IMG/VR virus record: IMGVR_UViG_3300021963_007714
Location: 1-64,000 of that record
From: a virus
Strand: one strand, 5' to 3'
DNA: 64,000 nt
In this document: piece after piece, positions 46,401-53,975 of the stretch
How the letters are laid out: each line of letters opens with the position of its first letter
Numbering within the stretch: position 1 is the stretch's first letter
Program-made: the position numbers and the translations under genes
Notes under the pieces: model-generated
Seen by the model: the letters and a program-made list of their open reading frames with translations, nothing else
What the model was told of the DNA's origin: nothing
The model's database searches: none

Positions 46401-49400
46401 AGATCCAGCATTCCAATAACAGGAATAATTCAGTCTCGAAATAATTTTATTCCTAGTATATATGTACGTGACAATGAAATCTTAAGTTTTACAACTAGCA
46501 CAGCTAATATCAGTGACTTTGTATCGGTGTATACTTTTGATAGAGATATAATAACGGTAAGCAGCTTCAATGCTATAACGCTACAATTTACCTATCCAGG
46601 ATTTAGACAAATTACCGATAAAATCGCAGTGACTAATGTTAACAGCGGATACAGAACAATTCATACTGTATTAACCAGTAGTGAACGCACAGTGACATTT
46701 GCTTCAACCAGTAATTTCCCAAGTGTTTCTGAACTGTATATTGACTTTAATTGGATTAGTTCAACAGCTACAATTTCATACAATGACAGCATCAGCAGTA
46801 TTGCTCTATATCAGCCTAGTCTAATGAGCGAAGGGCAAGTTAGACCAAATGTTATCAACGGAGCCAATGTAAGAGAAGCCTACTTTAAGAGCCTGTTACA
46901 ACCATCAAGAGCTGGTCGCAGATCATTTGTTTATACTACAGAGATCACACCTATAACATATAATCCAAGAATCGAATCTCTACGTACTGTGAATCAACTT
47001 AGAGCCGATAATAGTTATGCCACTAGACAATTAACAGGGCTGTCAACTTCTACAAATATTACCTATCCAAACGCCTCTGTTCCAGTAACTGCTAGAAGTG
47101 GTTTGTTTAATTATAATATTGTGAGAGATTACATCTTTGACAATAATATTTTACCTAGAGAGTCTAGAACAATCAGTGCCATAACATTGTTCTTTGATAA
47201 GAACACTCAATTAGTTACTAACTTGGTAAAAATACAAAGTCCAAGTTTAGGTTATAGTTTTGAAATTACAGCTCTAAGCACAAGTCAAAATAGCATTACA
47301 ATACCAGCTATTCCTTTGCCAGATATATTAGATCTAGTTGTTTATTTTGGAGTTAGTGTGAGCACTAATACACCGATTTACCTAGATTATAATAGGGTAC
47401 CTAATGTAGGTAATCCTAGAGCATTGACCAATAAAAATCAAATACTGAGCCCTGTAGTTTCTAATATAGCGGATATCTCAAACCAGTTTAAAAATTTAAA
47501 CACTGTCACTACAACAAGTACATTGGTATTTCCTAACATAGGTATTCCTATCACTAACCAGGCAGCACAGTATACCAGTGATGTAGTCTCTTACTATATC
47601 TATGATAATGATCTATTACCTATTACGCAGTTAGCATCTACTTCAACAGTTACTCTGTTCTTTAACACCACCACCTACATTAATACTGACAATAAGATTA
47701 AGATTGTTAATCCAAACTGGGAATCATCGGTATACAACCTAACATCTGCCACAAGTTCGTATATAACTTTTGAAGCTGCGAATTTTGGTATTGTAAGTGA
47801 GGGAAGAATATTATTTGCCCAGACTTCTACAATAGACACTGCTGTATACTCTGAGATTAAGATAGCTACTCCTGTGGCTAAACTTTGGACCGGCATTGTT
47901 GTTAAGGATCCTAGCACTCCTAGAATTACTGTAAGACAAACCAGTCAAACTGTGTTTACACCAATAAGGATAAGTGGTGCTATTCCTGTTACCGGAATAA
48001 GATCTAGATCAAATAATTTCGTCAATACCTATATCTATGATACTGAATTCTTAACGTTTACAACATCAAATAATATCACCATAACCTTCGATGCTGTCAG
48101 TGCTGCTCAAGTCGGAAACAGTGTAATTATACATAATGGTCTAGGTTATGTCTCATCGTTCAGTCTCACATCTGCTACCACAAGATTAGCCACTTTTGTT
48201 AATCCAGGTAATTTCCCAGAAATCACCGGAATGTATTTTTATTACTATACCACACAATCTTCTGCTGTGACAATAGGCAATTACGATATAGTTAATAACA
48301 TTACAACAACCACAAGTCAATTAAGTTACTCAAATCAAAGTCCATTCTTTTATCATAGACTTGGTGTAAAGGGAATACCATTCCAGCGTAATCAACTGGC
48401 TACCCAAAATACTCCTGTGGCAAATTATGTCAAGCAGGGGCTAAAGGTTGTTGCGGACAGTTCATATCCTGCTAGATCATTGATTTCAGTTACAACTTCT
48501 TCGGACATAGTTTACATTGGTAATCCAATTTATATCACAGCTAGAAGCACAGAATATACTAATAATGTAGTGAGCCAATATATATTCGAAACAGATAGAT
48601 TTATAGGTAATAGAATTGTTACTGCTACTATTACACTCAGCTTCTACCCGACTGTTTATATAAATCCATTGAACAAGATTAGGCTGGTAAATCCTAATAA
48701 CGGGTATAGCCAAGATATCAACATCAGTAGTTCTACAAATAGAACGATTACCTTTACTCCGCCTTTGGGTGATTTTCCTGCGATCAGTGATTTATACTTC
48801 TTATTTGGACAGACATCAATTTCTTCCACACCGATATATACTGACAACAACAAGGTTACATTAATAGCAGCAATGGCCGCTGTAAGACCAAAATCTGTTA
48901 GAGCATTAATGACTTTACCTGAAGTTGTTGATATTGATAGAGTTTTTCAAACACTGACAACAGTTACTTCGACTAGTTCTTTGGTATTCCCAGGCAGTGG
49001 CACGCCGATATTAAATCAATATCCCACAAATACAACCACAGCAGTGACATGGTACTATAATGATGAGGATATCTTATATGTAACTCAAAATACCAGCAGC
49101 ACTATACGTTTGGCTTTCGAGTCTTCGACTTACATTAATCCTGTCAATAAGATTAAGATCGCACATGATGGATATGAATATCAAAGCATTATTTCTTTGA
49201 CTAGCGCCACTGATACCTACATTGAATTCGCTGACCCAGGTAATTTCCCAGTAGTAATTAATTCTAGAATTTACTTTGCTCAAAGCACCACACAAGATAT
49301 TGCTGTGTATGGACAGGGACGAAGTCCTGTGCGTATTGAAAAATATAGAGATATTAGTATTCTAAAAGAAATTAGATCGACTATAACTTTTAGAACTACA

Positions 49401-52400
49401 AGTACAGTTTATCAAACGCCTACAGGTGCAGTATATCCATTAGCCCTAACTGGTCAGACTGATCTAGTTAATGATAATGTGGTCAATTGGTACATCTATG
49501 ATTACGATACTATAACATTTACTCCAATCACTACAAGCACCATTACCTATAGCTTTGCTACAGGTACTAATTTAATACCGTTAATAAAAAATTCTACTAT
49601 CTACATTTTTAACGAAAATACAAAAATTGGGCAAACTGCGGCAATCGTTGGATTTACTACCAGTACCTTAACTGTAACAAGACCTGGATTACTACCTGAA
49701 ATAAGCGGTACTACTATATATCTAAACTTTACAAGTACTACAGCAGTCAGCACATATTCAGATGATGTACAGAAGATTGCAGGTATTGAAACAAGTGACA
49801 GCTATAAGACTATTTTTGAACCGAGAAATCAAAAGGAAGCTCTATATTGGTCCCTGTTAGCACCTGGAAAGTATGGTCAAACTTTTCCAGCACAGGGTAA
49901 GTCATTAACCGAATTAATCGATAGAAATAAAACTGCGGCATTTTTTAACAAGCTGGTATATAGACCTATAGAAGTTAAAATAACAGACATTAATAATAGT
50001 CTGTCTAGTCCAATTACTGTAACGTCAACTGCCCTTACTTTCTTAAATCCGGGCTATGAAATTGTTGCGCAACTTCCAACGAGCCAATCGATGGACATAG
50101 TAAATTGGTACATAAACGAAAATACTTTATTGCCTATAACAGCCATTACTACCACAAGTTATCAATTAAACTTCTATGGCAACGTTTATCAAAATCCTCT
50201 AAACAAAGTTAGGATTGTAAAAGGAAATTATACAAGTGCTGTATTGACTGTGACCAATTCTATACCAAATCAAATTACAGTTAATGCACCTCTAGGACTT
50301 CCACCAGTTTCTGGAGGGTTCATCTACTTCGCAGACAACATCAGTATTGACACTGCTAGCTACACTGATGTAAAACGTGTGCCTGTCACCGGTAACTTAC
50401 TTACCCAATCAAGTATCGTAACTAATTTAGCACCTATAACACCTCAGCAACATTTATTTTGGAGCCTATTAAGTCCTAGTAGTTATGGTAGAAGTGAAAT
50501 CATAATTGGCAAGCAGACTGCTCCTATTGTTGGCGCTAGAGATATTAATCCTACTGTACAATCTGCTGTATATGGTACAAGCACGGTTATCTATATCACT
50601 AATCCAGTATCAGTTAATGGCAGATCAAATGAATTTACCAATAATGTTGTGAACGATTATATCTATGATAATGATATCAGTATCTTCGTTCCGATAACTA
50701 CCAGCACAGTGACATTATTCTACGATAATGATCAGGCCATAACTAGTAATTACATTAGGTTGGTGAAAAATTTCACAGGATATACACAAGATTTTAATGC
50801 TATAACAGTCACTAATTCACAAACTACCTTCGTAACAACAAGTAGTTTGCCTGCTATAAGTGAAATGCAAATTTACTTTGGCTATCCAACAATTACCGAT
50901 GTTATTACTTACAATGATACCGGAAGAGTGGAGAATATAGCCGCTATTTCTAGTATACCAAAACTTCAGCTCATTACATTGGGTATAAAAGGTTATAACG
51001 GTATTACACTAAATCCGTTAGATAAGGTGTTAAGAGAAAGTGATCCTTTCTATAAAATTAAAACTTTAACCTCTGTTTCATCTACTTCCACTATTGTATA
51101 TCCTAATCAAGGTTATGAACCTATCGCTGTAACAGATTCTATCAGTGATAATTTTGTAACTGTATATACCTACGATCAAGAAGTATTGTTACAGACCTAT
51201 ACCACAAGTTCGTTTATTACCTATGACTTTTATGCCACAGGATACTATATAAATCCAAATAACACTGTAAGAATAGTCAATAGCAATAATGGATTTGACA
51301 GAATTTACAGTATTGTATCTGCTACTAATTATTCTATCACAGTTTCTAATACCGGTGATCTTCCAGATGTTTCAGGAACAAGATTGTTCTTTGGCATTAA
51401 TACAACTATTGATACAGATAATTATTCATATAGTGTACAGAACTTCGATAATCTAATTGGTAATTTAACTCAAGCGTCACAAAGACTTGGAGAGGCTGTT
51501 TCTGGAATAAAATTATCTAGCTTTAGTTTACAAAATTATGATAACCCGGGATTCATATTAGATCCTTATTATGGAATTGTATCAGACTCAACCTATCAAA
51601 ATAATTCTTTAGAATATATTACCTATGATAAAGATGTTTTTGTTACAGGGATATTAAGTCGTGGAGTAACAACTACACTCTATATCAATAATCCATATAA
51701 TAAGATCTATGATCCAAAATTATTGTTTTATCCAACAAACTATGCCAAGTTAACCTTAGGTACCTTTACTAGTGTGGTTTACCTGTTGGCAACTGATTAT
51801 TATACAGTGACATTTAATACTGTAGCAGGTATGCCAGTAGAAGTTAATGGTATGACAATTGTAAATGTCAGCTATGCTTACTATCCACAAAGTGAAGCTA
51901 ATAAGATTGTATTGACCAATGGTATTTTATTCCAGCCTACTACTCCTAAGCAGGCACTAGCCAGCAGTTTGTACAATCCATTAAGGGGTATTGATTATAA
52001 CATTGATCGGGTTCTTCATCAACCTACTACAATACTGAAATACGATCCTAAACTCAGTACTTTCTATAGTAGTAGAATACCTGGAGATTTCAGTCATGTA
52101 TTGCTAGATCAAACATCAAATACTAGGGAAATATATGACATTCCTACCTGGTATGAATATGATCGTGACCTACTAACATATTCTACAGGTTCTGTATCTA
52201 CTAAGAAGCTAAGTTTCAATACTATTGTAGGTGTACCATTTCCTGCTGGTAGATCTATAAGAATTCGTAATGACAGCATTAATCTAAATTACATTACTAC
52301 AGTTACAGAAGCTGCAGTTGGATATGTTATTATAAATCAACCTACTGTGACCTTCCCAACAGCTGGTACTTTTGTAGAATTGGTTGAATCTGTGCTTTAT

Positions 52401-53672
52401 CCACAGAGTATGGTTGTAACCACTGTGTCTCCCCAATCCGCCAAAGAAAATCTGTATTACTTTGACAGAAGTCCAGGTTTAAGGGCTACTAAAGGACCAC
52501 CAGTTGCTAGTCTACAGACTTTATTAGATAGCGGCTCTGGAATAAGAAAAGACAGTACCATCATAAAGGGTGACGTTTTACGTTTTGATGTAGGAAAAAT
52601 CCTACAACCTATCAAAATCATCGCAGTAGATAATAGAGTTTCGGTGGCAAGTACTAAGATTAAATTGACTGCACGTAGTGTTCAAGATGATCGTAGAATA
52701 GTTGGCAAGCTAAGAAGTGCTATCACAGTAAGAGCTGATAGTTCAACCATTGTCTATGGTAAGTTGGCCGAAAGACGTATAGTACCTAACCTAGTGTCTG
52801 TGAGAGATAACCTGTCAGTGTCTAAACTTACCAACTATGAAAACATAGGTGAAGTTACTGGACCATATATCACTATAACTTCACATACAGATCTAGGAAG
52901 AACAGTTACAGGATATAGTCAAGAGTGGGCAGATAACTTTACCACAGTATATGCCTTTGACCAAGACATAATTACTCAAACCTATGTTAGAACTGACACT
53001 GTTCAAATATTTTATAATGCTGGTAATGATATAACACCCCTATTCCCTACAGGGTCAGAGTTTTACCTACAAGACCTTAACACCGGATATCAACGACAAT
53101 TTATAGCTTTAGAAGGCAATATTGGAAACGTAGTGATTAATAATCCAGGGTTCTTACCTGGTATCAGCAACATGCAGATAGTTTCAACTGCCTCTAGTTA
53201 TCCAATAACATTGACATTTGGTCAACAGGTACTACAGCCTTATTATGTGGGTAGTTATATCAGTGTAATTAATAGCATTGGCCAAAGTGTGAAAGTGGTT
53301 TTAACCGCAGCGACTAGAAGTAGTGTAACCTATGTTAAAAATTATTCTTACAGAGACTTTAGGTTTGCGCCAGGCAGTGTTAGTCTAGCCAGCTTGAGCG
53401 TACCAGTATACCCAAGTGCTACAGTTAGACCGACAAGCAAACCTACAAATATCAGAGAAAACTTATTCTTTGTAAGCCTGGCACCAAATTACGAGCACAG
53501 AGCAGAATTAGAATTTACCTACAGCAATTTGGTTGATGATGTCAGCGTGCTGTCCTATGATAGTGCTACCGGAATCATTAATAAATATATGGTTGGTGAT
53601 ACTGCTAAGGGCCAAACTGGAGTTACAGATCCTAGCGCCAGAAGAGTAGAACCCATACAGTTCTGGAGCTAA
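37494..53672 (+). CDS. Giant repeat protein (5392 residues)
   Basis: One uninterrupted 16.2-kb frame, a quarter of the window. It is built of about 28 degenerate modules, roughly 130-200 residues apart, each with a signature like S-D-V-V-x-Y-Y-I-Y-D-N-D-L-L-P-L, then x-N-P-x-N-K-I-R-I, YTYP, LTSATNTSV-x-F, NPGDFP-x-ISEP and IYFAE. A second motif, KENLYYSLLAPGYG-like, occurs about ten times from the second fifth to the end (LFYSRLAPGYG near 40825; LFFVSLAPNYE near 53465). It is very rich in Thr, Ser, Tyr, Ile and Asn; I noticed no cysteine, signal peptide or catalytic motif. Neighbours are virion fibre genes, so a very long whisker, fibre or tail-sheathing polymer is likely. Function unproven; I know no close family. 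Confidence 0.8.
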   Translation: MPILVFPPPGSPGSQALTATFVVVVPEAGTPKQVLQSISTSTVTVFIQEGIPVTSQPAYYSADVVNWYINDNTLLPLTPVSQSTITLTYRSTPIYNPLNKIKIRSSSYEFPIIVTPTTVTSTSLSFTNPIELNLPVISDARIYFGENTTVETPRYSGDSVPTYELKYTGRKFPKIPVLEIPERGYQLTTVTNTTATLGPTVGVPIVNQTYFDSSNYVNYYLYDSDIFTVTHSVPPTITVNFVYDQRIKITNLIRVANQEYTYPRVLTLTSSTNSSITFNNPGDFGVWSQGYIYFQEINSIQIASYTATNNTVLLGNFDLVARRKVRIGVELAELPNLPNAEVVQKNDQLRAIGYQFGKPGPSFQNITTSSIVIFPNPGYSALTQSAYYSSDIVRNYIYDEDLFPLTASTESTVVLTFNPVEYINLVNKVRISGSSYTYPTILNLTSATNTSVSFVNPGDFPIISEPVIYFGQDSITENVRYSSDLVSEFSSALVSNPVFRIVQPLFELRPRAAILVTVTNYTSTMFSSIGIPILNQTAYYTSNVVDYYINDNDLLPLTAISTASITISFFNSIYTNQLNRVRIANETYEYPRVINLTTSNSTSITFNNPGDFGIISEGKIYFQESVTQVNSVYSESPYQFNIAYPTLDVKRHVRIGEQFVDTTLRVGSQELSTVTSSATIVYPGPAIPIPYLESKYLADVVNYYINDNDLLPLTNLTTASIRLNFAYTTFQNPINKIRIFGPEYNYPRLITITSATNTYVEFANPGDLPVISDPKFQFAENSQIDTAIYISRDFANFTYLPYRKVKLGNEIKASSTSTITSGAVARYKFSLPLTTQFSNQLPPNIGAINVWTALDHDLPFFNTPLVYNIAQTIYTTGFPAPGFYTYTSVQRGDVARGLAPITIPGDIASYTNNYLVFLGRAPLREPAAGLVKIGQGALTRRIVEPIRFTRPNIYITVTSATSFARSVNLQDIPAKYTSDYVSYYLYDNDIFTITNLSTVTSYVLPFIDSNVNLDLYTPDSTIQLANRDSGYIYPSPITFTSYDTTSVSITLASELPIISGPRLLFIQPSSVDILLTQSTASFITAQGSVGSLYTQSLVSSILPPVSPRERLFYSRLAPGYGLRGIPIAESTRSQIYPIATVTTPRVGEHVVIGDPFASVEPTLGLGNFTLKPRRSLVVGDGIAIAGNIFQPNRIEYSRFPGVSPGVDFGVYIRTLSTVTSSAAIVYPGPIIRVPYLDSNYTSDVVNWYINEETLLPLTAVSTSTIRLTFQNTSYVNPLNKIRVFNSNYTYPNSITPGLINLTSATNNYIEFANPGNFPVISEPRFQFAEISSVDVALFSTSATIVRPIASILTSTLVTATVFMSSLGAVDLITRRVKTNNFISTDITISSGATTLDYRRKNLLGSNIADVLSTATQLTAGTLTTRRSLRIGAILQDTQISTPVIAKFDFIVARARRIYSQWEGFYSSATQTITQITTTATIRYPNVGIPIISQQAKYSSDAVSWYIYDNNTLPINQITTSSITYFFDPFAYINPDNVFKAVNERTGVTHAPLYVTTSTAGSVTFANTSIPVVSDLKIYFGSSSTQDIVTYSSPIFLPRTESYADQFTAVNRASVPSALRNYYMHKIAPGYNSVQAVSFTHLTVGGRPPSQLDNYIGTDVITNESVNLGALPSNRYDVVNQYIYDTNVPQRTTGYDSNITLNFDNNNVPGVTPLRFKLGQTVRFTQSESTYTGTATITISNLQGVTFSTPSGFPVLGGIVVTNITTASYSVDWAFRDLSDKVTFRNNTRVLENLAQVGRKPNLRGISIFLERGITHQHTLHKTTSDGLDFYRDSRLEGDYPVQTTGRSAAEPILIPTPDLRNPYNIINSYIFDDNIITNNARADRIQYNAVQNYIYDNEIFTRSVISAFTGTNLVTYDFDRRDFNTFPAGSMIRLKYGLNQITTATVVSSTVYGVTIQDIKQFPGANNLTISRYPATLANQFTDNFTIDNKGYAIYNYLLARMAPGIRKGYTSNIFYASETSRLGPLPKLSSSIVVKPDSWYASRTVTSVQTSSTIVYPNGRIEITGRSQEYTNNTVNQYIFDRDIFVGSYILFNSTYLLDSNQYATPNADRIQYNSVNIYTYDLELYSRTNIFLDRSVITLYFNKNTIVINPNNIVRVSNQITGYSNTFTIFNVTSRSVDLLNPNPYSTFPSISNLFLEFGVVTTSDSASFSNYNRIPILTQSNLPVRSPSVRRIETSATTMVMSLPTYRDRLTTAAKVIAPTQISTQVAKSSIKISIGSTVVSQNFNRTLTGITTSTSIVYHSSRVAQVTAIGNKFTNNIVSLYTFERDIIVTQTIISPTIDVYYQNIVPTLNYDKVKIERADTGYSFESNIISFHAGVSGLPPYIKLPVSIGFPEVSATPIFLSFGIAIQNNTPIYTDSNQIGYVPLQRYIRQKNQILTPVVQAIDVPMDLRKTWTGSTASSVISYSGNYGLLPAPASYTSDYVSTYINDSDIFVITPLASTSTVVLNFQTHLDIVTNLNENNVIRLSNGTNEWQAILTPTNVSTTAITFTYVNFPVISEPQVSFQRTSSIATATYTMSRSGIYVESLSKQTVQVKAVERRPEYAVTRQGIKLIGEISYPVRTLSTVTSTATISYPGPGIEIIARNNFDVYNIVSEYTFDSNIIRSTSVLDTVQYNTVNLYTFDRDIWIRSVIRENITLFYTLNGPNPSNIIKLYKTNTGYEATPTVLAFTNYEDGKKSVTIAYEPNFPSISNMFIQFGFNSISSTPIYLDNNRIPLVTGPRFLTKNYRILSFVPEVKEVYNQKQTLTTVTTTATQVFPNYGIHTSHIPATYTSDYVTYYTYDNDLFPLTTISQPGNITLFFTPTDYINNTNQIRLGNKEYTYPSVINLTSATNTSVSFNIVGSFPIISDPTIFFAENSYIDTAIYTVSSRPITYDIIKPQGIKLQDPSRPIITKSTLTTFVTPVTQRSSIPITGIIQSRNNFIPSIYVRDNEILSFTTSTANISDFVSVYTFDRDIITVSSFNAITLQFTYPGFRQITDKIAVTNVNSGYRTIHTVLTSSERTVTFASTSNFPSVSELYIDFNWISSTATISYNDSISSIALYQPSLMSEGQVRPNVINGANVREAYFKSLLQPSRAGRRSFVYTTEITPITYNPRIESLRTVNQLRADNSYATRQLTGLSTSTNITYPNASVPVTARSGLFNYNIVRDYIFDNNILPRESRTISAITLFFDKNTQLVTNLVKIQSPSLGYSFEITALSTSQNSITIPAIPLPDILDLVVYFGVSVSTNTPIYLDYNRVPNVGNPRALTNKNQILSPVVSNIADISNQFKNLNTVTTTSTLVFPNIGIPITNQAAQYTSDVVSYYIYDNDLLPITQLASTSTVTLFFNTTTYINTDNKIKIVNPNWESSVYNLTSATSSYITFEAANFGIVSEGRILFAQTSTIDTAVYSEIKIATPVAKLWTGIVVKDPSTPRITVRQTSQTVFTPIRISGAIPVTGIRSRSNNFVNTYIYDTEFLTFTTSNNITITFDAVSAAQVGNSVIIHNGLGYVSSFSLTSATTRLATFVNPGNFPEITGMYFYYYTTQSSAVTIGNYDIVNNITTTTSQLSYSNQSPFFYHRLGVKGIPFQRNQLATQNTPVANYVKQGLKVVADSSYPARSLISVTTSSDIVYIGNPIYITARSTEYTNNVVSQYIFETDRFIGNRIVTATITLSFYPTVYINPLNKIRLVNPNNGYSQDINISSSTNRTITFTPPLGDFPAISDLYFLFGQTSISSTPIYTDNNKVTLIAAMAAVRPKSVRALMTLPEVVDIDRVFQTLTTVTSTSSLVFPGSGTPILNQYPTNTTTAVTWYYNDEDILYVTQNTSSTIRLAFESSTYINPVNKIKIAHDGYEYQSIISLTSATDTYIEFADPGNFPVVINSRIYFAQSTTQDIAVYGQGRSPVRIEKYRDISILKEIRSTITFRTTSTVYQTPTGAVYPLALTGQTDLVNDNVVNWYIYDYDTITFTPITTSTITYSFATGTNLIPLIKNSTIYIFNENTKIGQTAAIVGFTTSTLTVTRPGLLPEISGTTIYLNFTSTTAVSTYSDDVQKIAGIETSDSYKTIFEPRNQKEALYWSLLAPGKYGQTFPAQGKSLTELIDRNKTAAFFNKLVYRPIEVKITDINNSLSSPITVTSTALTFLNPGYEIVAQLPTSQSMDIVNWYINENTLLPITAITTTSYQLNFYGNVYQNPLNKVRIVKGNYTSAVLTVTNSIPNQITVNAPLGLPPVSGGFIYFADNISIDTASYTDVKRVPVTGNLLTQSSIVTNLAPITPQQHLFWSLLSPSSYGRSEIIIGKQTAPIVGARDINPTVQSAVYGTSTVIYITNPVSVNGRSNEFTNNVVNDYIYDNDISIFVPITTSTVTLFYDNDQAITSNYIRLVKNFTGYTQDFNAITVTNSQTTFVTTSSLPAISEMQIYFGYPTITDVITYNDTGRVENIAAISSIPKLQLITLGIKGYNGITLNPLDKVLRESDPFYKIKTLTSVSSTSTIVYPNQGYEPIAVTDSISDNFVTVYTYDQEVLLQTYTTSSFITYDFYATGYYINPNNTVRIVNSNNGFDRIYSIVSATNYSITVSNTGDLPDVSGTRLFFGINTTIDTDNYSYSVQNFDNLIGNLTQASQRLGEAVSGIKLSSFSLQNYDNPGFILDPYYGIVSDSTYQNNSLEYITYDKDVFVTGILSRGVTTTLYINNPYNKIYDPKLLFYPTNYAKLTLGTFTSVVYLLATDYYTVTFNTVAGMPVEVNGMTIVNVSYAYYPQSEANKIVLTNGILFQPTTPKQALASSLYNPLRGIDYNIDRVLHQPTTILKYDPKLSTFYSSRIPGDFSHVLLDQTSNTREIYDIPTWYEYDRDLLTYSTGSVSTKKLSFNTIVGVPFPAGRSIRIRNDSINLNYITTVTEAAVGYVIINQPTVTFPTAGTFVELVESVLYPQSMVVTTVSPQSAKENLYYFDRSPGLRATKGPPVASLQTLLDSGSGIRKDSTIIKGDVLRFDVGKILQPIKIIAVDNRVSVASTKIKLTARSVQDDRRIVGKLRSAITVRADSSTIVYGKLAERRIVPNLVSVRDNLSVSKLTNYENIGEVTGPYITITSHTDLGRTVTGYSQEWADNFTTVYAFDQDIITQTYVRTDTVQIFYNAGNDITPLFPTGSEFYLQDLNTGYQRQFIALEGNIGNVVINNPGFLPGISNMQIVSTASSYPITLTFGQQVLQPYYVGSYISVINSIGQSVKVVLTAATRSSVTYVKNYSYRDFRFAPGSVSLASLSVPVYPSATVRPTSKPTNIRENLFFVSLAPNYEHRAELEFTYSNLVDDVSVLSYDSATGIINKYMVGDTAKGQTGVTDPSARRVEPIQFWS

Positions 53673-53684
53673 ATAGACAGAAAT

Positions 53685-53692
53685 GCTAAATA
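53685..53692 (+). promoter_or_regulatory. Putative late promoter box (GCTAAATA)
   Basis: GCTAAATA lies 17 nt before ATG 53710 and 12 nt after the giant gene stop. The predicted 12-nt leader contains AAGGA. Confidence 0.5.
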
Positions 53693-53709
53693 AATGAAAG
53701 GATCTAAGC

Positions 53710-53958
53710 ATGTTTGAAGAATTAGACAAAATGTTTCCTGGACATGGACATTTTTATGAAGTAGCAGGATTTACCGTAAATGAGGCACTAGAAAGATGTG
53801 CTAGACTTACTGTAGACGGCGACGATTATGTTACTCAGGTGAACGGAAAAATTATTTTTGTGAGTAAAACAAAATTAGATGTTAATGGAATTCCATGGCT
53901 TAATCCTGTAGCAGGGACTCCTGTAGATGTTGACGCAAGCCCAGTCAACCCAGAATAA
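53710..53958 (+). CDS. Small acidic protein of unknown function
   Basis: An 82-residue acidic protein. MFEELDKMFPGHGHFYEVAG leads to a helix (NEALERCARLTVDGDDYV) and strands (KIIFVSKTKL), with a Pro/Asp-rich tail. No motif was recognised. It sits between the giant gene and another virion gene, 17 nt upstream of the latter, and may be an assembly factor or minor virion protein. Confidence 0.5.
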   Translation: MFEELDKMFPGHGHFYEVAGFTVNEALERCARLTVDGDDYVTQVNGKIIFVSKTKLDVNGIPWLNPVAGTPVDVDASPVNPE

Positions 53959-53975
53959 TGAGGAATAATTAAAAA

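Noticed and set aside
37494-53672. Giant frame as tape-measure protein
   Set aside because: The sequence is beta-type, Thr/Ser/Tyr-rich and modular, not long alpha-helical with membrane segments as tape measures usually are.
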